This document shows, piece after piece, positions 16,697-25,011 of a stretch of DNA of 64,000 bases (position 1 is the stretch's first letter; each line of letters begins with the position of its first letter). Made by a program: the position numbers and the translations under genes. The DNA comes from Cohnella lupini (GTDB lineage Bacteria > Bacillota > Bacilli > Paenibacillales > Paenibacillaceae): NCBI RefSeq assembly GCF_003386205.1, contig NZ_QRDY01000011.1, positions 112,320 to 176,319 on the forward strand, given 5' to 3'. Below the pieces are notes generated by a model, which saw only the letters and a program-made list of their open reading frames with translations, was not told where the DNA came from and ran no database searches.

Positions 16697-16870
16697 ATGA
16701 GTAAAACTTTATCTCTTTTTTTCGCGATCGTCTCCATCGCGCTTATGCTCGCGATGACTTTCTCGCTCAGCCATAACGGCTGGTTGGCGCTTCTTTTCGG
16801 CGTTTTGACGGTGGCCGTGATCGGCACCGGCTTCGTCGTTAAAGCGCGATTAAGAAAAAAAAATTCTTAA
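16697..16870 (+). CDS. DUF5325 (YlaF-like) small membrane protein
   Basis: 57 residues: two hydrophobic helices and a basic C-terminus (KARLRKKNS), typical of DUF5325/YlaF. The ATG at 16697 has GAGGTG 6 nt upstream. It is divergent from the SASP gene, and the SASP sigma-G -35 box overlaps the region just upstream of this ribosome binding site. It converges on trpS with no intergenic space. Function unknown. Confidence 0.7.
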   Translation: MSKTLSLFFAIVSIALMLAMTFSLSHNGWLALLFGVLTVAVIGTGFVVKARLRKKNS

Positions 16871-17875
16871 TCAGCGATCGACCCTCGGCAGGAATCCCAT
16901 TGCTTCCTTCACGGAGCGCAACGTAACCTCCGCAACGGCGGAAGCCCTCTCCGCCCCGTCCCGTAAAATCTTATGAATTTCCCCGGATGCCCGAATATCC
17001 TCGTATTTGCTTTGCAAAGGCTCTATAGCTTGAACGACGACCTCGGCCAAATCCTTCTTGAAAGCGCCATATCCTTGACCTTCGTAGGCGGCTTGGACCT
17101 GCTCGAGCGTCTGCCCGGAGCATTGCGCGAAGATCGTCATCAGATTGCTGACTTCCGGTTTGTTCTGCACGTCGAAAATAATTTCCCGGCCGAGATCCGT
17201 TTTGGCACGGGATATTTTTTTGCGAATTTCGTCCGGAGTGTCTAACAGCGCGATGAAGCTGCCGACGTTCGGGCTGCTTTTGCTCATTTTCTTAGTACCG
17301 TCGTCCAAGGACATAATCCGCGCTCCGACTTTCGGTATGAACGGCTCGGGGATGACGAATGTGTCTCCGTATCTATAGTTAAATCGGCCTGCCAAATCGC
17401 GAGTAAGCTCCAAGTGCTGCTTTTGGTCGTCTCCCACTGGCACAAGATTCGAATTGTAGAGCAGAATATCGGCTGCCATAAGAGACGGATAGACGAACAA
17501 ACCGGCTCCGACGGCTTCTTTGCCTTCCGATTTGTCTTTGAATTGAGTCATCCGTTCCAATTCGCCCATATAGGTCATCGTCGTCAGCAACCATCCGAGC
17601 TCAGCATGAGCAGGTACATGCGACTGCATATAGATCGAAGCTTGCGCCGGGTCAAGACCCGCGGCAACGAACAATGCGGCAACGGCTTCGCTTTGCTCGC
17701 GAAGCGCGGCCGGCTCCTGCGGCACCGTTACGGCATGGAGATCGACGACCATGAAGAAGCAGTCATGCTCGTGCTGGAGCGCCACGAAATTTTTCATCGC
17801 TCCGATGTAATTCCCCAGAGTCAGCTTACCGCTTGGTTGAATGCCGGATAGAACGCGTTGTTTGGTCAAAGTCAA
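16871..17875 (-). CDS. trpS: Tryptophanyl-tRNA synthetase
   Basis: A 334-residue class Ic synthetase that charges tRNA-Trp. The HIGH-equivalent is in PSGKLTLGNYIGAMKN (residues 15-30) and the KMSKS motif is intact (KKMSKSSPN, around residue 195). TTG start at 17875 with AAAGGGG 5 nt upstream. It is controlled by the tryptophan T-box leader directly upstream. Length is normal for bacterial TrpRS. Confidence 0.95.
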   Translation of the reverse strand: MTLTKQRVLSGIQPSGKLTLGNYIGAMKNFVALQHEHDCFFMVVDLHAVTVPQEPAALREQSEAVAALFVAAGLDPAQASIYMQSHVPAHAELGWLLTTMTYMGELERMTQFKDKSEGKEAVGAGLFVYPSLMAADILLYNSNLVPVGDDQKQHLELTRDLAGRFNYRYGDTFVIPEPFIPKVGARIMSLDDGTKKMSKSSPNVGSFIALLDTPDEIRKKISRAKTDLGREIIFDVQNKPEVSNLMTIFAQCSGQTLEQVQAAYEGQGYGAFKKDLAEVVVQAIEPLQSKYEDIRASGEIHKILRDGAERASAVAEVTLRSVKEAMGFLPRVDR

Positions 17876-17896
17876 CGAACCCCTTTTTATTAAAGT

Positions 17897-18195
17897 TTTT
17901 GGAAAACAAAAAAAGCCTTCCTCCGCAAGGGACGAGAAAGCCGTGGTACCACCCTTATTCGTATCGCGAGTCTTACGATTCGCAATACCTTAAGCTCCGA
18001 TAACGGGGAACAGTCGGAGAGCATAGGACATGGCGGGAAGGATATACGATACTTCATCCGGCGCGTCGTTTCGCTCTCGGCTCCAAGATCCATTCCGCAA
18101 GGCAAGCGTACCGGCTTCCAGCAATCACCGGCTCTCTGGGAGCGCTCCATCCAAGCGTACTTGTTCTCTTCATCGCCGAATATACTTGATTTGTT
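17897..18195 (-). ncRNA. T-box riboswitch (tryptophan) controlling trpS
   Basis: The minus-strand leader between the promoter and trpS contains the T-box core GGGTGGTACCACGG (17957-17943), which pairs with the uncharged tRNA acceptor end. It is followed by a terminator stem ending in T8 (near 17905). Upstream is a stem I with the AGAGA and GGTG features and a specifier loop reading GGAATGGATC, where TGG (18092-18090) is the Trp codon. Uncharged tRNA-Trp should therefore stabilise the antiterminator and raise trpS expression. The 5' boundary is approximate. Confidence 0.9.
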
Positions 18196-18199
18196 TCTC

Positions 18200-18227
18200 A
18201 TTATACCCCTCGCGAATGGATTGTCAA
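18200..18227 (-). promoter_or_regulatory. Consensus promoter of trpS
   Basis: Minus strand TTGACA (18227-18222), 16-nt spacer, TATAAT (18205-18200). Both hexamers are perfect. Confidence 0.85.
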
Positions 18228-18294
18228 TCCATGCTTTTTTACGATCGGAATGATTTTTTTCCATGTTCTTATACTCTATCGGTCAAGCATACGT

Positions 18295-18319
18295 TATAAT
18301 AATCGTAACAATTACTATT
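18295..18319 (+). promoter_or_regulatory. Promoter -10 with Zur-like operator
   Basis: TATAAT at 18295-18300 is followed directly by AATCGTAACAATTACTATT (18301-18319). The core TCGTAAC-A-ATTACTA matches 12 of 14 arm positions of the Bacillus Zur operator (TCGTAAT-N-ATTACGA), in the right place to block transcription. The -35 element is not clear. This suggests zinc-responsive repression of the downstream permease pair. Confidence 0.6.
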
Positions 18320-18336
18320 ATAGACTAGGAAGTGAA

Positions 18337-19425
18337 ATGGTGCCCAACGTGATCATGCGTCTGGCGACGGGAGCCGCGACGGTCGTTTGCGCGGCGATGC
18401 TTGCCCTTATTTTTTTCGGAAGGGATCTGTCGCGCTGGAACTTAGATACGGCCAAACTCCAAAATTTCAAAATCGTATTTCTTAGCATTATCCTGGAAGC
18501 CTTGCCCTTCTTGCTTATCGGGGTCTTGGTTTCAGCGCTTCTTCAAGCCTTCGTTTCGGACAGGCTCATCCGGAAGCTTACCCCGAAAAATCCCGTCGCG
18601 GGAGTGTTGTTCGGCAGCTTGCTCGGCATTATCTTACCCCTATGCGAATGCGGAATGATCCCCATCGTCCGCAGGCTGATCCGCAAGGGGCTTCCCGCTT
18701 ACATAGGCATTATCTATATCGTTGCCGGACCGATCATCAATCCGGTCGTATTCGGGGCGACCTTCGCCGCCTTCCGCACGAATAAGGAGCTCGCTTACTC
18801 GCGTTTTTATTTGGCATTCGTAGTATCGGTAACCATTGGTTTGATTCTATATTACTTCATGAAACGCTCTCCCCTTAAGCCTGAAACGTTAAACCAACAA
18901 GAAGCCGCTATCGTCCTCAGGTCTACGGACATGCACAACCACGCACACGATCATTCGCATGAACTCAATCACGCGCACAACCACGGGCACGTTCATTCTC
19001 ACGGAGGCAGCGTCGTGCAGAAATTGGCAGATACTCCCGGTCATGCCGCCGAGGAATTTTTCGATATGGGCAAATATTTAATTCTTGGCTCGTTCATCAC
19101 CGCATTGCTGCAAACCTTGGTCACCCGCGCTTCCTTCGCGTCCGTCGCTGATCATGAATTGCCTTCCCATCTCTTCATGATGGGCTTCGCCTATGCGTTA
19201 TCGCTCTGTTCAACGTCGGACGCGTTCGTTGCGGCCTCCTTCAACAATATGTTTCCGCCTGCCGCATTGCTTTCTTTCCTCGTATTCGGGCCGATGCTCG
19301 ATTTGAAGAACACTCTCATGATGCTCGCGGTTTTTCGCAAGAAATTCGTTTTGAAATTCGGCATTCTCATAGCCCTGCTAGTCCTGTTCGGTTCCATTTT
19401 ATTCGATCATCTGGGATTTGTATAA
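18337..19425 (+). CDS. DUF318/UPF0718-family permease with His-rich loop
   Basis: A 362-residue permease with about 8 membrane helices in two similar halves (family features PLCECGMIPIVRRL and GPIINPVVFG in the first, CSTSDAFVA in the second). Between them is a cytoplasmic or external loop (about residues 205-235) loaded with His (HNHAHDHSHELNHAHNHGH), a likely metal-binding stretch. The ATG at 18337 has AGGAAGTG upstream. A Zur-like box precedes it and a TIGR03943 partner gene follows by 18 nt. I infer a role in zinc handling; the family's substrate is otherwise undefined. Confidence 0.8.
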   Translation: MVPNVIMRLATGAATVVCAAMLALIFFGRDLSRWNLDTAKLQNFKIVFLSIILEALPFLLIGVLVSALLQAFVSDRLIRKLTPKNPVAGVLFGSLLGIILPLCECGMIPIVRRLIRKGLPAYIGIIYIVAGPIINPVVFGATFAAFRTNKELAYSRFYLAFVVSVTIGLILYYFMKRSPLKPETLNQQEAAIVLRSTDMHNHAHDHSHELNHAHNHGHVHSHGGSVVQKLADTPGHAAEEFFDMGKYLILGSFITALLQTLVTRASFASVADHELPSHLFMMGFAYALSLCSTSDAFVAASFNNMFPPAALLSFLVFGPMLDLKNTLMMLAVFRKKFVLKFGILIALLVLFGSILFDHLGFV

Positions 19426-19443
19426 AAAGGAGACATAAACCCT

Positions 19444-20415
19444 ATGCATAGACATCCGTCCGTCACCGCCATGCATTATTTAGCCAGAGCCCTATTGCTC
19501 GCCGGATTCGCATTCTTCATCGTCCATCTCGTACGAGCCGGCGATCTCGATCTTTATATTGCCAGCCGGATGCAATTCATCGTCAAATGCTCTGCTCTCG
19601 GTCTATATGCCGTAGCTGCCCAGCAGTTTTATTCCGCCATCCGCTCTTGGTTGGACGGAAAAAACCACGATCCGTCCTGCGATTGCCAGCACGAGATGCC
19701 GGCTACGTGGGGCAGGAGCCTGCTTCTGTACGGTTGGTTCGCCCTGCCTCTGATCATTGGCTTCGCGGTACCTGACGGTTTGCTCGGCAGCAGTATGGCT
19801 TCCGCCAAAGGCGTGCAATTCACGCCTCAGCAGATCGTCAAACCTTATGCCGAAATTCCGCCAGCTGCGCCCGACCCGACCGTTATCGATCCCGCGGTGA
19901 TCGAGCTTCCGATAGAGAAGGACGATGAAGACGAAATTCCCGTAGCGGAGCTATCGGACGATGCTCTCGATCTCCTTTTCCCGACTGACGCATTTACGGA
20001 AAGCTATGCCCGGTTCGGCAGACAGCTCGTCGATCAGGATCTGATTCAAGTGACAGATAAACAGTTCATCGAAACCTTGACGACTCTCGATCTTTACCGA
20101 ACCGCTTTTATCGGCAAAAATATACAACTCAGCGGTTTCGTGTATCGGGAAGGCTCCATGGGTCAGCAGCAGTTCGGGGTTAGTCGCTTTGCGATATCCT
20201 GTTGCTCCGCGGATGCTTCTCCCTACGGCGTCATGGCGAAGTTCGGTAAAGCGAGCGAGTTTGCAACGGATGAATGGGTGACCGTCACAGGCAAGCTTAG
20301 CACCGCTTTGTACAACGACATCGAGATCATTCAGATCGATGTAACCAAGATTACCAAGATCTCTCCTCCGGAAGACCCCTACGTCACGCAGGATTTGGAT
20401 TTCGGCTTGGAATAA
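19444..20415 (+). CDS. TIGR03943 family protein, partner of the permease
   Basis: 323 residues. The N-terminal part has three hydrophobic segments and a small Cys/His cluster (HDPSCDCQHEM, around residues 76-86). The C-terminal part is a soluble beta domain with a conserved-looking FAISCCSADASPYGVM segment. TIGR03943 proteins are almost always encoded beside DUF318 permeases (YcgQ-YcgR type) and are thought to be the second subunit. AAAAGGAG precedes the ATG. It shares the permease's putative Zur control. Confidence 0.82.
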   Translation: MHRHPSVTAMHYLARALLLAGFAFFIVHLVRAGDLDLYIASRMQFIVKCSALGLYAVAAQQFYSAIRSWLDGKNHDPSCDCQHEMPATWGRSLLLYGWFALPLIIGFAVPDGLLGSSMASAKGVQFTPQQIVKPYAEIPPAAPDPTVIDPAVIELPIEKDDEDEIPVAELSDDALDLLFPTDAFTESYARFGRQLVDQDLIQVTDKQFIETLTTLDLYRTAFIGKNIQLSGFVYREGSMGQQQFGVSRFAISCCSADASPYGVMAKFGKASEFATDEWVTVTGKLSTALYNDIEIIQIDVTKITKISPPEDPYVTQDLDFGLE

Positions 20416-20460
20416 CGCTCGGATTCAAAAAAGTATTTATTGGAATTACTTCCGACAAAT

Positions 20461-20489
20461 GCATAGCCCTCCCAATAACGTCCATACTA
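20461..20489 (+). promoter_or_regulatory. Sigma-G promoter of second SASP gene
   Basis: GCATA (20461-20465), 17-nt spacer, CATACTA (20483-20489), matching the sigma-G consensus and the 16657-16685 promoter. Confidence 0.75.
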
Positions 20490-20511
20490 CGTTCAAAGGA
20501 GGTGAGCGTTA

Positions 20512-20721
20512 GTGTCATCGCGTTCACGTAATTCTCTCGTCGTCCCTCAAGCCGCCCAAGCGTTGGAGCAATTGAAGTTCGAAGTCGCGCAGGAGCTTGG
20601 CATCCAGATTCCAAGTGACGGCTACTACGGCAACATGTTAACCCGTGAGACGGGCTCCATCGGAGGTCAAATTACCCGCCGTTTGGTTCAAATGGGCGAA
20701 CAGCAATTGGCCGGACGTTAA
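20512..20721 (+). CDS. Alpha/beta-type small acid-soluble spore protein
   Basis: 69 residues, paralogous to the product of 16404-16607. It has the protease-site region KFEVAQELGIQIPSDGYYG and the DNA-binding motif GGQITRRLVQMGE. GTG start with AAAGGAGGTGAG upstream. The protein coats and protects spore DNA. Its own sigma-G promoter and strong terminator make it a single-gene unit. Confidence 0.95.
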   Translation: MSSRSRNSLVVPQAAQALEQLKFEVAQELGIQIPSDGYYGNMLTRETGSIGGQITRRLVQMGEQQLAGR

Positions 20722-20752
20722 ATATCTTTGCTTGAAAATAGCCGCAAAACCC

Positions 20753-20790
20753 GAAAATCCGGCATGCTCCAAAGAGCATGCCGGATTTTC
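20753..20790 (+). terminator. Strong bidirectional terminator
   Basis: 17-bp perfect inverted repeat (GAAAATCCGGCATGCTC and its complement) with a 4-nt loop, between the SASP gene and the convergent gene at 20810-21208. Confidence 0.9.
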
Positions 20791-20809
20791 GTTACGGATA
20801 TGTAGTGCT

Positions 20810-21208
20810 TTATTCGTTAGAAGCTTCCCTGCGATCCCGCTTTTTCGGAGAAAACCGAAACATCAAGTTTGCCATGTTGTAATTGGATTCGAATTGAACG
20901 CTCACGTAGACTTGGCCTTGCTTCAGCAAGAAATCGTAAGAGATTTCTCCATGCGTCCATCCGTTCTTATGCCTTAGCGCCTCAACTGCCAGCTTCCTAA
21001 GTAGCATAACCTCCGAAGGCGTCATGCCGACGACTTCTCGCCCCTGTTCGCCGCAATCCACGGGTAAGTGCCGAATGCCGAATCTGCCGACCGCGTCGTC
21101 GCGAATTTGCAATACGATCGTACCCGCGACCAACCCTTTCAATTCTCCTCCCAATTTCTCCAAAGCTACATCCACCTGACGAGCTAAAGGAATTTGCTCT
21201 AACGACAT
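20810..21208 (-). CDS. Hypothetical protein
   Basis: 132 residues, soluble, with an N-terminal helix, a central beta-rich segment (GTIVLQIRDDAVGRFGIRH) and a basic C-terminal tail (SPKKRDRREASNE). I do not recognise the family. AAGGAGGATAATA precedes the ATG and a good vegetative promoter lies 65 nt further upstream, so it is very likely a real gene. Its single-gene setting gives no functional hint. Confidence 0.65.
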   Translation of the reverse strand: MSLEQIPLARQVDVALEKLGGELKGLVAGTIVLQIRDDAVGRFGIRHLPVDCGEQGREVVGMTPSEVMLLRKLAVEALRHKNGWTHGEISYDFLLKQGQVYVSVQFESNYNMANLMFRFSPKKRDRREASNE

Positions 21209-21272
21209 TATTATCCTCCTTTGTTCTTATTGCTCATAATTCCTAGGTATTACCTATTACGACTTAGGACTC

Positions 21273-21301
21273 AGTATAATTGAATAATTAGAATATTTCA
21301 A
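21273..21301 (-). promoter_or_regulatory. Promoter of the 20810-21208 gene
   Basis: Minus strand TTGAAA (21301-21296), 17-nt spacer, TATACT (21278-21273). Otherwise the 21209-21502 interval is AT-rich and holds only this promoter and the terminator at 21417-21450. Confidence 0.65.
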
Positions 21302-21416
21302 TCATTTTGTCTTATTTTGGTTTAATTTGTAACTCTATAGCTAATTAACGCGGATTTTAGCTTTAAAAACCATGGTTTTCAGTTGGTTCGCCCTCTCGAT
21401 TAGGAAAAAAACAAAA

Positions 21417-21450
21417 GCCGCTCACCCAGATTGGTTCCAGGTTGAGCGGC
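21417..21450 (-). terminator. Terminator of the M3 peptidase gene
   Basis: GCCGCTCA (21417-21424) pairs with TGAGCGGC (21443-21450), with further pairing inside. The minus strand continues TTTTGTTTTTTT. Confidence 0.85.
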
Positions 21451-21502
21451 GTGTGCTTCACGACCGAAATTCATTATTTTTTTACAGGGTGAATATAACG
21501 GG

Positions 21503-23290
21503 CTATTCCTTGCACAATTCCGCGAAAACTTCTACATCCGCGACGACTCTCGCTACCGCATCTTCCCAAAATTTCGGTTGATCCAATGCGACGTCGAGAT
21601 GATGTTTAGCCAATTGCTCCACGGTCATGATTCCCGTATCTTTCAGCAATTGGTCGTATCGCTTACTGAACCCGGCGCCTTCCCTCTCGGCTACGGCAAC
21701 CAGTCCCGCGCTGAATAAGTACCCGAAGGTGTAAGGGAAGTTGTAAAAAGGCACGTCGGTAATATAAAAGTGGAGCTTCGCGGCCCAGAAATGCGGATGC
21801 CAGCTATCGAGAGCGTCCCCGAATGCTTCTTTCTGCGCGGCTACCATGAGCTCGTTCAATTCCGATACTTCAAGCATTCCGGAAGCGCGGCGCTCGTAGA
21901 AACGAGTCTCGAATAAAAACCTCGCGCGGATATTCATGAAGAAAGCTACGGCGCGTTGCAAGCGATCATCTAGCAAGGACAGCTTCTCCTCGTCGTTCTG
22001 CGCAACTCGGAGCAGGGCATCGCCGACTAGCGCTTCCGCGAACGTCGACGCCGTCTCCGCGACGTTCATCGCGTAATCCTGCGCTAACGGGGGAAGGTCT
22101 TCAACCAATTCGCCATGATAAGCATGGCCAAGCTCGTGGGCCAAAGTCGACACGTTACCCGGCGTACCCGAATAAGTCATGAAGATCCTGCCCTGACGAT
22201 TAATCGGGAAGCTTGTGCAGAAGCCTCCCGGCCTTTTACCCGGACGGTCCTCAGCTTCGATCCACCGATCGGCGAAAGCCGTCTCGGCGAGTTTGACCAT
22301 TTCGGGTGAAAACTGCGCGAAAGCATCCGTTATAAGGACAGCCGCCTCGTCATAAGGAATCTTGGCTTGACTAGTCGCAATCGGTGCATCGACGTCATGC
22401 CAAGTTAACTTTTCTTTGCCAAGACGCTTCGCTTTGAGCGCCAAGTAACGCTTAAGCGGTTCGATGCCGCCTTCGACCGCTGTCCACATCGCATCGAGAG
22501 TCTCGCGGCTCATCCTATTCATGCGAAGCGGCTCTCTAAGCGGATCGTGCCAACCGCGCATCTCGTATAGCTTCAACCTGAATCCGGATAACCGATTTAG
22601 CGTATCAGCTGCTAAATCCGCTTGCTCCGACCAAGCTTCTTCCCATTTCGAAGCCATTAAATCCCGTACGGACGGATCGGGATCGTCTAATTTGTTGGCG
22701 GCTTGCCCCACGGATAGCTGAACCGTTTCTCCGTTCTCATCCCACGGAATGGAAATTCTGCCTACGATCGTATTGTAATGCTCTCCCCAACCGTGATATC
22801 CGTTAATGGCTAGCTCGCTCGCCACCGCTTCCAATGCCGGCGGCAGCTTATCCTTGGCGGAATCCCGACGTTCGTTAAGAGGAAATGCTATGAGAGCTCT
22901 TTCTTGAATTCCGCTCCATTGTTGCCATTGCGAATCCGGAACGGAAGCGATCTGCGAATCGTACAAATCCGTAGCTTGCCTGAAACGCGCCGATAACGTT
23001 TGAATTCGCTCGGTCCAAGCTATCGCGCGTTTATCGCCCATATCTTGCGCCGTAATGCAGGAAACGAAAGCATCCGCCTCGCGAAGACTCGCTAATACGT
23101 CTTGAAGCTTATCGGTCCATTCCGTTAACCGTTCAGGATCGGGCAATTTGTCACCGGTAGCCTGAAGCTCTTGCAACAAGGATGAGCAAAGAGCCTCCGT
23201 CTTCTCAATGAACGACGCATACTCCGACGAAGACGAGCCCCCGGGAAATAAAGTCTCCAAGTCCCACTTTAAAGAATACGATGGTTTCAT
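21503..23290 (-). CDS. pepF: M3 family oligoendopeptidase
   Basis: A 595-residue cytoplasmic zinc metallopeptidase of the oligoendopeptidase F group, which cleaves short peptides. The zinc motif is H385-E-L-G-H389 (LAHELGHAYHG), with the downstream Glu in AETASTFAEAL and the C-terminal FYNFPYTFGYLF substrate-binding region. The ATG at 23290 (M-K-P-S-Y) has GGAG 9 nt upstream; ATG at 23311 is a less well supported alternative, and a still longer reading to 23395 has no support. Single gene, divergent from 23368-23607. Confidence 0.9.
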   Translation of the reverse strand: MKPSYSLKWDLETLFPGGSSSSEYASFIEKTEALCSSLLQELQATGDKLPDPERLTEWTDKLQDVLASLREADAFVSCITAQDMGDKRAIAWTERIQTLSARFRQATDLYDSQIASVPDSQWQQWSGIQERALIAFPLNERRDSAKDKLPPALEAVASELAINGYHGWGEHYNTIVGRISIPWDENGETVQLSVGQAANKLDDPDPSVRDLMASKWEEAWSEQADLAADTLNRLSGFRLKLYEMRGWHDPLREPLRMNRMSRETLDAMWTAVEGGIEPLKRYLALKAKRLGKEKLTWHDVDAPIATSQAKIPYDEAAVLITDAFAQFSPEMVKLAETAFADRWIEAEDRPGKRPGGFCTSFPINRQGRIFMTYSGTPGNVSTLAHELGHAYHGELVEDLPPLAQDYAMNVAETASTFAEALVGDALLRVAQNDEEKLSLLDDRLQRAVAFFMNIRARFLFETRFYERRASGMLEVSELNELMVAAQKEAFGDALDSWHPHFWAAKLHFYITDVPFYNFPYTFGYLFSAGLVAVAEREGAGFSKRYDQLLKDTGIMTVEQLAKHHLDVALDQPKFWEDAVARVVADVEVFAELCKE

Positions 23291-23367
23291 TTCCTCACGC
23301 TCCGTTTCCATTGCGTTCTTCGGACCCCCTGATGTATTGTTAGGATACGTTGAAAGGGGGCTTGACC

Positions 23368-23607
23368 TTGATTCCTCTAAGGAATAGTTTACCATACGAT
23401 ATTATAATGAACGACGTCGTTATACAAGAGTGCCCCTTCTGCGGGAGCTCTCCTACCCTTCTTCCTCTGAGACCGGACGATGTCAAAAGCTTATACGGCG
23501 GGCACCGCAAAATATTGCTCGTATTCCCATGCTGTCACGGAAGCGTTCGAATAATCGACGCGGACGATGATTACATGCTTGCTAACCGAGCTATTCGTGG
23601 AAAATAG
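23368..23607 (+). CDS. Small Cys-rich (zinc-ribbon-like) protein
   Basis: 79 residues with one CPFC pair and a later PCCHG segment, suggesting a small metal-binding fold. TTG at 23368 is chosen because AAAGGGGG is 7 nt upstream; an internal ATG at 23407 has no ribosome binding site. I do not recognise the family. It is divergent from pepF and convergent with the DUF2225 gene. Confidence 0.55.
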   Translation: MIPLRNSLPYDIIMNDVVIQECPFCGSSPTLLPLRPDDVKSLYGGHRKILLVFPCCHGSVRIIDADDDYMLANRAIRGK

Positions 23608-23624
23608 AACTTCCAAATGCCGGT

Positions 23625-24326
23625 TTATGCTCCGCTTTGCTGCATTTCCTCCGGAAGATCCAATCCTTGCCCCGTCATGATCTCGCGAATGTTCTGCCAT
23701 TGCTCCCGCGAGGCGCGAATCATGGCGGCATCCACGATCTTCTTGTCGTGAATGACTCGTCCGAACCATCTCACCGCTTCATGGAATAATCCCAAACGTT
23801 TATGTAGCTCGCCGATCAAATACATGAGGCGGGCATTGCTTATGGAATCCCTTTCCGTTTCATATACCCGAACATAAGAATCCATCGCGAATTTGAGGAA
23901 TCGCTCTTCTTGGTCCTGCTTCCCCTCGTATCGGTAAAGCCATGCGATATGATGAAGCAGCGCCGCCACGACCCGATCTTTTTCCCCGATCGCTTGAGCC
24001 GTAACCAAGGATAACTTATAGCATTCCATGGCTAACACCGCCGAACGTTCTCCTCCGTAATCCCGAAACTGCCACTGATTGCCGAGTTTTTCGTAATACG
24101 CGCTTTTTTGCTTTTCGCTGAGCTTGGTCACGAAATTTTCCGTCGACGCAAACCCGCAAAATGGACATACCCTTACCACGTAATAATCCGGGTTGACGGT
24201 CTTGAAATAGGAACAGAAATCGGAATCCGTCCTTACCGCTTTTTTCAAGCTTGGCCTTACCCGGGATGTTTGATAGCTTTCCGTGCAACAAATACATTCG
24301 ATTTTGATCTGAAAAAGCGGCTCCAC
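23625..24326 (-). CDS. DUF2225 family protein
   Basis: 233 residues. The N-terminal part carries two Cys pairs (CICC near residue 11 and CPFCGFAS near residue 54), which look like a zinc-binding unit. The rest is helical and TPR-like (AVLAMECYKLSLVTAQAIG, MYLIGELHKRLGLF), the layout of DUF2225. Function unknown. GTG start with AGGAGG 6 nt upstream. It lies 12 nt downstream of the hemoglobin gene and is probably cotranscribed. Confidence 0.8.
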   Translation of the reverse strand: MEPLFQIKIECICCTESYQTSRVRPSLKKAVRTDSDFCSYFKTVNPDYYVVRVCPFCGFASTENFVTKLSEKQKSAYYEKLGNQWQFRDYGGERSAVLAMECYKLSLVTAQAIGEKDRVVAALLHHIAWLYRYEGKQDQEERFLKFAMDSYVRVYETERDSISNARLMYLIGELHKRLGLFHEAVRWFGRVIHDKKIVDAAMIRASREQWQNIREIMTGQGLDLPEEMQQSGA

Positions 24327-24338
24327 TATGTTTCCTCC

Positions 24339-24728
24339 TTATTGATCTTGAGACTCCGTGTTAACGAAATGATTAGCGGGACCCGACAATCGTTCTATCG
24401 TGATTTTCCGCAGTTCTTCGGGAATTGAAGCCTCGGACAACGCTTCGGCCATGCATGCCAGCCATGCCGCCGCTCTTTCCGGAGTAATCGGGAAAGGCAG
24501 ATGGCGGGCCCGCATCATCGGGTGTCCGTATTCATCGGAATACAAAGAAGGACCGCCTAGAAACTGAGTTAAAAATAAATATTGTTTCTCCATGACAGGG
24601 TCGATGTCATCGGGAAACAATGGAGCCAACAACGGATGTGCTTGCACCTTGGGGTAGAATCTGGTTACGACGTCGCGAATGACGTCGGCTCCTCCCAGCG
24701 CTTCGTAGAGCGAGTTATAACTAGCCAA
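24339..24728 (-). CDS. Truncated hemoglobin (group II, YjbI-like)
   Basis: A 129-residue 2-over-2 globin. It begins LYEALGGADVIRDVVTRFY, has the QYLFLTQFLGGPSLYSDEYG segment with Tyr/Gln distal candidates, and the MRARHLPFPI segment with the proximal haem-binding His. It binds haem and small gases (O2/NO). TTG at 24728 is chosen, as AGGAGG is 6 nt upstream; an ATG at 24773 lacks such a site. DUF2225 follows. Confidence 0.9.
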   Translation of the reverse strand: MASYNSLYEALGGADVIRDVVTRFYPKVQAHPLLAPLFPDDIDPVMEKQYLFLTQFLGGPSLYSDEYGHPMMRARHLPFPITPERAAAWLACMAEALSEASIPEELRKITIERLSGPANHFVNTESQDQ

Positions 24729-24870
24729 TTTGTGCCTCCTATTATGAGATTCATGGGAATCTTGTCTCCCCATGAATCATTGCAGTAATGAGTAGAAAGT
24801 CCTTGCAATTCACTTGAAGCATGCCTATTATACCACAAGAACCGGACTGCCTTAGGTCTAAAAAGCAAAA

Positions 24871-24888
24871 ATCGCCCGGATGGGCGAT
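24871..24888 (-). terminator. Terminator of the 28-residue ORF
   Basis: ATCGCCC, 4-nt loop, GGGCGAT, then TTTTTGCTTTTT on the minus strand. It lies 36 nt past the small ORF. Confidence 0.8.
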
Positions 24889-24924
24889 CAGATTCGGCTA
24901 TCCGCCGAGGGAGTTTATTATGAT

Positions 24925-25011
24925 TTACACTTCTTCTTCGGTTCTTACCAAAGACTCGCGAATGACGTAAACGAAAGCGCATACAATTAATCCTGCAATG
25001 ACTCCTGCCAT
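24925..25011 (-). CDS. 28-residue single-pass membrane peptide
   Basis: Reads MAGVIAGLIVCAFVYVIRES followed by LVRTEEEV: one hydrophobic helix and an acidic tail. GGAGTG lies 6 nt upstream of the ATG, a TACAAT hexamer lies about 60 nt further upstream (near 25073), and a Rho-independent terminator follows. These flanking signals argue for a real small gene. No family is recognised. The remaining sequence between the hemoglobin gene and ylbJ (to 25215) shows nothing else. Confidence 0.6.
   Translation of the reverse strand: MAGVIAGLIVCAFVYVIRESLVRTEEEV

Noticed and set aside
18970..19010. Tandem CAC/CAT-rich DNA in the permease gene as a repeat array
   Set aside because: It encodes the His-rich loop in frame with the permease and is not a CRISPR or microsatellite.
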